Shown here: in pieces, positions 11,663 through 15,883 of the stretch
Position numbering within the stretch: position 1 is the first letter of the stretch
How the letters are laid out: each line of letters starts with the position of its first letter
Assembly (NCBI GenBank): GCA_002404095.1
Contig: DHJA01000188.1
Span: forward strand, 4,173-20,055
DNA from: Planctomycetaceae bacterium UBA4732
GTDB taxonomy: Bacteria; Planctomycetota; Planctomycetia; Gemmatales; Gemmataceae
DNA: 15,883 nt
Direction: 5' to 3'
Notes under the pieces: model-generated
The model's database searches: none
The model's input: only the letters and a program-made list of their open reading frames with translations
What the model was told of the DNA's origin: nothing
Program-made: the position numbers and the translations under genes

Positions 11663-13195
11663 TTACGCTTGCAACCACTTCTCGAACGCCCGCAAGCCTT
11701 CCTGATACGTGGCGCGCCACGCCGGGTTCGGCGCCGTCGGCTCACGGAACTTGACCAGCACGGCCACAGCGTCGGCCGTAGTAAACGGTATTGCAACTCC
11801 CTTTTGTCGTCGTAAATGCGTCTCCAGCGCGGCCAACGCCGTGGCGGCGGCGCCGAGTGCTGGGCCTTCAAACGACTGCAACCGCTCCAACGGCCGATCC
11901 AGCACCGACGCCAATATCTCGCACATCAAATCGCTGCGGGCGATCCCGCCTGATACGCTGATCCGCGTGATCTTCTGCCCCGCCGCCTCATGCTCCTTGA
12001 CGCCGCGCGCGATCAGGTACGCTAACGCCTCCAGCGACGCGCGGAACCGGCGTCCCGGCTCCGTAGGCTCCGACGGCCGCCACTCCAAGCGCGGCGCATG
12101 TATGCCGAGCGAAGGCTCCGGCGATGCGAATGGCAAAATCGCCGCCCCGCCGGCGCCGACCGGACAGGCGCGGGCCTCGCGCTCGATCTTGTCCCAATCT
12201 GGCCGTTCGCCGACGACGCGATCCAAAAACTGCGCACCGTTGTTATAGCAGCGCATCCACAGATACGGCCCCCAATTCAGCCGCATCGCGTCCAAACTAC
12301 CCGACGCCGGCGCCTCGGCCGACGACGAATTGACCACGGCCGAATTGCCGAGGATGACGGCCACCTGTCCCGCGTCCACGGCGCCGCCGCCAGCAAGCCC
12401 GGCCGCTTGGTCGTCGGACGTGGGAAAGATCAACGGCCTGTGCTGGGCGTCGATGCCCGCCTCCAGCGCCAGCGACGACGATAACGGACCAATGAGATCG
12501 GTTTCCTCCACGATACGCGGCAATTGTTTCCATGCCAGTTCGCGGTACTCCGGTTTTGCTAAGGCGCCGAGCATCTCACGGCGCCATTGCCGTGTGCGTA
12601 GGTCCATCAGGCCGGTGGACGCCGCCGCCGACACGCTGCATACGTCGAAATTGCCGGTCAGGAAGCCGGCCGCCAGCGCGCCATGCGGCAAGATGCGCTC
12701 GGTGCGCCGCCAGTCCTCAGATGATAGATGCTCCTCGTCCTTGACGAGATGACTGAGGGAATAGCGCGCGGCCCACGGCCCGCCGATAAGATCGCGCACC
12801 CGGTCGGGTCCGCCTAGTCTTTCCAGGCCGCGAGCGTGGTAGGCGGCGATGGTGTGGTCGTTCCAGCAGATGGCCCGACGCACCTGAGCGCGGTCGCGGT
12901 CGATGCGACCGGCCGTATGATGCGTGGCGGAGACGCCGGCCGCGACCCAATGCGACAGCCGACCCAGCTCACGCAGCCGCGCGGCCATGAGTCGCGTCGT
13001 GGCTCGCGCTTGGCCTTCGAGCTGCATCAAATTGAGTTCGGAAACACCGCCGGCCGTCCACAGATCGGTCGGCAAACGCACCTCGGCGATGGTACGGCCG
13101 TCGAGATCGAAGGCGAGACACTTGACGGCGCCGGTGCTAAAGTCCCAGCCGGCGATGACGCTGTCGGGGGCGACGCAACGAAGAGATTCGGCCAC
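11663..13195 (-). CDS. FGGY-family carbohydrate kinase, xylulokinase-like (510 aa)
   Basis: Predicted ATP-dependent sugar or polyol kinase with the two-domain hexokinase/actin fold. Residues 14-31 (IAGWDFSTGAVKCLAFDLDG) are the N-terminal phosphate-binding strand. CWNDHT with Trp111-Asn112-Asp113 resembles xylulokinase substrate loops. FPTSDDQAAGLAGGG holds the candidate catalytic Asp (261 or 262). ISVSGGIARSDLMCEILASV at about 412-431 and EGPALGAA at 443-450 form the C-terminal ATP site. The length of 510 fits the family. I chose the GTG at 13195, with GGAG 9 nt upstream, because homology starts immediately; a longer open frame reaches 13414 but would overlap the DUF2339 tail. There is no sugar isomerase or transporter nearby, so the substrate is undetermined. 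Confidence 0.88.
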   Translation of the reverse strand: MAESLRCVAPDSVIAGWDFSTGAVKCLAFDLDGRTIAEVRLPTDLWTAGGVSELNLMQLEGQARATTRLMAARLRELGRLSHWVAAGVSATHHTAGRIDRDRAQVRRAICWNDHTIAAYHARGLERLGGPDRVRDLIGGPWAARYSLSHLVKDEEHLSSEDWRRTERILPHGALAAGFLTGNFDVCSVSAAASTGLMDLRTRQWRREMLGALAKPEYRELAWKQLPRIVEETDLIGPLSSSLALEAGIDAQHRPLIFPTSDDQAAGLAGGGAVDAGQVAVILGNSAVVNSSSAEAPASGSLDAMRLNWGPYLWMRCYNNGAQFLDRVVGERPDWDKIEREARACPVGAGGAAILPFASPEPSLGIHAPRLEWRPSEPTEPGRRFRASLEALAYLIARGVKEHEAAGQKITRISVSGGIARSDLMCEILASVLDRPLERLQSFEGPALGAAATALAALETHLRRQKGVAIPFTTADAVAVLVKFREPTAPNPAWRATYQEGLRAFEKWLQA

Positions 13196-13274
13196 CGGCG
13201 TATGCTCCTGTCCGAGTAAAAACGCGATGATACTTGATATATCACGGCGCGGGCGATTCCGCCAATCCTCAACC

Positions 13275-13523
13275 TTACTTGGCAACCTCTCCGTTTGGCC
13301 CGACGTGAAGATACGCCTGAAACTTCTGATACCCCCAGGCGGCCGCCGCCAGCACCAGCGACAGCACCAGAAACGCCAGGATGCGCAACAGGCCGTCCAG
13401 CCCGCTGAGGTCATAGAGGAACACCTTGGCGACCGTGACGGCGAACACGGTCAAAGCGGCCCAGCGCGTGAGGGCGTGATTGAGGGTGAAGCCGGCCCAC
13501 AGGAGCAGGGCGGCGTAGTCCAT
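13275..13523 (-). pseudogene. C-terminal segment of DUF2339 protein in a shifted frame
   Basis: From about 13519 this frame reads YAALLLWAGFTLNHALTRWA, then VFAVTVAKVFLYDLSGLDGL and LRILAFLVLSLVLAAAAWGY before a stop at 13275. This is the expected C-terminus of DUF2339 membrane proteins, where a conserved KVFL.DL..L.GL.RI segment precedes the last helix. The preceding frame ends ...ALSVTW and then turns into non-family residues. Inserting one base at about 13517-13519 joins them as SVTW-T-YAALLL. It could be a real mutation, a sequencing error or, less likely, recoding. An ATG at 13523 could start an 82-residue separate product. Confidence 0.72.
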
Positions 13524-15883
13524 GTCACCGACAACGCCGTCTGCGCCAGGCGTTCGCCCGGCCCAGGCCAAGGGCCTTCGGTCGGAGCGGCGTGGGGGTT
13601 CAATACCAGAGTGCAAAAGTCGTACACTTCGCGGGAAAGCAAGAGCCAGATCAGCGCGACGCCGATCAAGCCGGCGCCGTAACGGACGACCACGTCCGCT
13701 TCCTCCAGCCGGCCGGCGTATCGCCGCGCCGCGAAGGCGGCCCCCAGGAATGCCGCGGCCGTCAGCGCGCCGGCTATCGCGTAATTGTTGAATAGCGGGA
13801 CGAACGGCCCTTCGCGGACGAAATAATCTTCCGCCGTCAGAAGGCGGAGGAGGGCGCCGACAAGAAGGAGGGCGCCGAACGCGCGGTACGGTCGAGATGC
13901 GCCGCGCAGGCCGAAGTACCAGAGCGCCAGCCCCATAACGGCCCAGGCGGCGGCCAACGCCGTTTGCGCCAGGCGTTCCCCCGGCGACGGCCCCAAGCCG
14001 GCGGCGGGGTATAAAAACTCGGTGCAGAATCCGTAAACTTCGCGGGAAACTAACAGACAGATCAGTGCGACGCCGATGAAGCCGGCGCCGTAGCGGACGG
14101 CTTGATCGCCCGCTTCCAGTTTGCCAGCGTGTCGCCGCGCCAAGAAGGCGGACCCGAACAGTCCCGCGGCCGTCAGCACACCGGCTATCGTGTAAGCGTT
14201 CCCTAGGGGGATGAACGGTTCACCGCCGCCGACGAAAAAGGCGTCCGCCGTCAGTAGGCGGAGGAGGGCGGCGATGAGGACGACGGCGCCGAACACGCGG
14301 TAGGGCCGCGACGCTCCGCACAGGCCCAGGAACCAAAGCGCCAGTCCCATAGCGGCCCAGGCTACCGGAAACGCCGTTTGCGCCGCGCGTTGCCCCTGCG
14401 CCGAACCCCACGGATCGGCGCCAGGGTATAAGACGTGAGTACAAAAGTCGTAAATCTCGCGGGATAGCAACAGCCAGAGGAGCGCGGCGCAGAGTAAACC
14501 GGCGCCGTAACGGACGCCGCGGTCCCCTTCCTCCAAGCGGTGGGCGTATCGCCGCGCCACGACGGCGGCCGCGAAGAGGCACGCCGCCGTCAGTGCGCCG
14601 GCAGCCGTATAAGCGTTCAGTACGGGAACGAACCGCCCAGGGGCGACGAAAAATTCCTCCGCCGTCAGCAGGCGGATCAAGGCGCCGACAAGAAGGACGG
14701 CGCCGAACGCGCGGTAGGGCCAAGATGCGACGCGCAGGCCATACCACCAGAGGGCCAACCCCATAAGGGCCCAGCACGGGGCGATCCAGACCAAGCCGAT
14801 TTCCATTAAGCCAATCTGCAGCGGGACGGCGATTGCCAGGAAGACCAGGCCGACGGCGATCCAGAGAAACCGCAGCGGCGGATCGTCCGTCCGCCAGCGG
14901 ACAACGAAGGCCGCGCCCCCGGCGCAGGCGAGCGCGACGCCGAGGGCCAGCGCCCCTCTCCACAGGTGATAATCGGCGCCTAGCAGGAAGTAAGCCGCGG
15001 CGAAAAACAGCGCCGGATTCAGCACGACCAGGGCCAAGTCTTCGCCGGCGGCGCGCCGGCCCCGCGCCGTCAGCAGTGCGTGCCCGAAGAACAGGACGTA
15101 GATCACGGCGATAAAAAGGAGGGCGGCGGGGCGTTTTTCCGGCTGATACTGCGCCGAGAACCACAGCCAATAAAGCCCCTGGACGCCGAGCAACGCGGCC
15201 GTGCGAACCGCCGGCCAAGGCCGCCACAGCGTCACGCCGACTTCGGCGGCGGCGAGGCACGACAGGTAGAGGAATAGGCTGAGATACTGGTCCACGGGGC
15301 TGGCCAGCAGCAGCGGCGTGAGGAGGCCGCCCGTGAGAGTCAACAGGGCGATGGGGGCGGAATCGTATGCGTACGCCAGCACCGTCGCCAGCCCGATCGT
15401 CGTGGTCAAAAAGGCGCCGCCGTGGTCGGGCGTCAGCAGTACGGGATGAAAGAAGCCGAAGGTCGCGTAGACGGATAGGTAAAGCGTGGCGACGCCTGCC
15501 GCGGTGCAGACGTCTCGAAGGACGTACCCACTTCTGCGATGAAAGCCTAACCCGCCGACGCACAGCCCGGCGCCGATCGCCAGGCCGATGCAGACGCGGC
15601 CCCACTCGTTAATCCAGTTGTTGTCAAAGGCGTACTTGAGGAAGAAGGCGGCGGCGAAGACGAACACCACGACCGCCAGCCAGCCGATCCGATTGCCGAT
15701 CCACCACTCGAGGCCGACGGCGCCCGGCCGCCCCGGACGCTCCTGGAGAAGCCGCAACGGCGGCTCCGGAACCGGCGCCGAAGCCGTTTGGGGAGGGCGT
15801 AACGGCGGCGCCGGCGCCGGTTCGGCGGGCGGCCGCCAAGACTCATGAGTTGCGACCGACTCAGAGCCTGTGCGAAAAATCAT
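13451..15883 (-). CDS. DUF2339 multi-pass membrane protein, 5' end beyond window, 3' end frameshifted
   Basis: Large integral membrane protein of unknown function. A Pro/Ala-rich linker (about residues 18-55) precedes the family start LEWWIGNRIGWLAVVVFVFA and then FFLKYAFDNNWINEWGRV, a hallmark of DUF2339. Roughly twenty hydrophobic helices follow. The frame is open to the window edge; DUF2339 proteins usually have a longer hydrophilic N-terminus, so the real start is probably further upstream. The C-terminal half contains three tandem ~138-residue units, listed separately. After Trp788 the frame departs from the family and stops at 13451; the proper C-terminus continues in another frame to 13275. 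The truncated product would lose the last two or three helices. Confidence 0.8.
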   Translation of the reverse strand: MIFRTGSESVATHESWRPPAEPAPAPPLRPPQTASAPVPEPPLRLLQERPGRPGAVGLEWWIGNRIGWLAVVVFVFAAAFFLKYAFDNNWINEWGRVCIGLAIGAGLCVGGLGFHRRSGYVLRDVCTAAGVATLYLSVYATFGFFHPVLLTPDHGGAFLTTTIGLATVLAYAYDSAPIALLTLTGGLLTPLLLASPVDQYLSLFLYLSCLAAAEVGVTLWRPWPAVRTAALLGVQGLYWLWFSAQYQPEKRPAALLFIAVIYVLFFGHALLTARGRRAAGEDLALVVLNPALFFAAAYFLLGADYHLWRGALALGVALACAGGAAFVVRWRTDDPPLRFLWIAVGLVFLAIAVPLQIGLMEIGLVWIAPCWALMGLALWWYGLRVASWPYRAFGAVLLVGALIRLLTAEEFFVAPGRFVPVLNAYTAAGALTAACLFAAAVVARRYAHRLEEGDRGVRYGAGLLCAALLWLLLSREIYDFCTHVLYPGADPWGSAQGQRAAQTAFPVAWAAMGLALWFLGLCGASRPYRVFGAVVLIAALLRLLTADAFFVGGGEPFIPLGNAYTIAGVLTAAGLFGSAFLARRHAGKLEAGDQAVRYGAGFIGVALICLLVSREVYGFCTEFLYPAAGLGPSPGERLAQTALAAAWAVMGLALWYFGLRGASRPYRAFGALLLVGALLRLLTAEDYFVREGPFVPLFNNYAIAGALTAAAFLGAAFAARRYAGRLEEADVVVRYGAGLIGVALIWLLLSREVYDFCTLVLNPHAAPTEGPWPGPGERLAQTALSVTWTTPPCSCGPASPSITPSRAGPL
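13523..14725 (-). repeat. Tandem ~414-bp repeats inside the DUF2339 gene
   Basis: Three in-frame units begin with S[WR]PYR[AV]FGA at residues 387, 525 and 663 (positions 14725, 14311 and 13897). Each is about 138 residues long. All share LLTA[ED]..FV, [AN]Y..AG.LTAA, VRYGAG and LLL.SRE[VI]Y.FCT landmarks and close with a MGLALW..GL segment; in the third unit the frameshift interrupts that last part. By eye, units two and three match at about two thirds of positions over ~100 residues. The tail of an earlier unit (WALMGLALWWYGLRVA) precedes the first. This points to internal duplication of a helix bundle. Confidence 0.87.

Noticed and set aside
14220..15605. 461-codon minus-strand open frame
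   Set aside because: It is an Arg/Gly/Pro-rich out-of-frame reading of the DUF2339 gene; the other minus frame has clear membrane helices and family motifs.

Overview
The window is GC-rich and gene-dense. It looks like a chromosomal piece of a Planctomycetota bacterium, plausibly near the Pirellulales, though the order is only a guess. The main pointers are an ECF sigma factor of the TIGR02999 type next to a Ser/Thr kinase with the usual N-terminal region, a Gfo/Idh/MocA oxidoreductase with a DFDTSHV N-terminus, a secreted Tyr/Pro repeat protein, a GAGCGCAAGCGAGGG palindrome, and an IS1380-like transposase remnant. These are recalled lineage traits, not search results.

Layout, left to right. 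1-936 (minus): the start of a Ser/Thr kinase, cut by the window edge, preceded by its ECF sigma factor. 937-1289: non-coding, with a transposase fragment. 1290-2192 (minus): the Gfo/Idh/MocA oxidoreductase, divergent from a CPBP intramembrane protease at 2296-2928 (plus). 2946-3716 (minus): a DUF433-DUF5615 toxin-antitoxin pair. 3954-4455 (minus): a RelB-like antitoxin and an unfamiliar 81-residue protein. 4480-7194 (minus): a 904-residue U32 protein resembling RlhA. 7256-7651 (minus): an orphan second DUF433 gene. 7812-9317 (plus): an M28 peptidase or glutaminyl-cyclase-like lipoprotein and a small membrane protein. 9385-9768 (minus): the Tyr-rich secreted protein. 9836-11558 (minus): hemB followed closely by a family 2 glycosyltransferase. 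11594-11658: a perfect 29-bp inverted repeat. 11663-13195 (minus): an FGGY sugar kinase. 13275-15883 (minus): a DUF2339 multi-pass membrane protein with internal tandem duplication and an apparent frameshift near its end; its start lies beyond the window.

The most interesting structure is at 2147-3936. A stretch of about 147 bp, covering the divergent promoter region and first ~15 codons of the oxidoreductase, occurs twice as a direct repeat. The copies flank the CPBP protease and the DUF433-DUF5615 pair. The second copy sits directly upstream of the antitoxin. Its preserved start codon opens a 45-codon chimeric reading frame that overlaps the antitoxin start by 20 nt. The toxin-antitoxin pair therefore appears to use a captured promoter and leader. 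With the RelB-like gene and the orphan DUF433, 4.7 kb (2946-7651) holds three antitoxin-type genes but only one recognisable toxin. I see no CRISPR array, tRNA, rRNA, prophage or complete insertion sequence.
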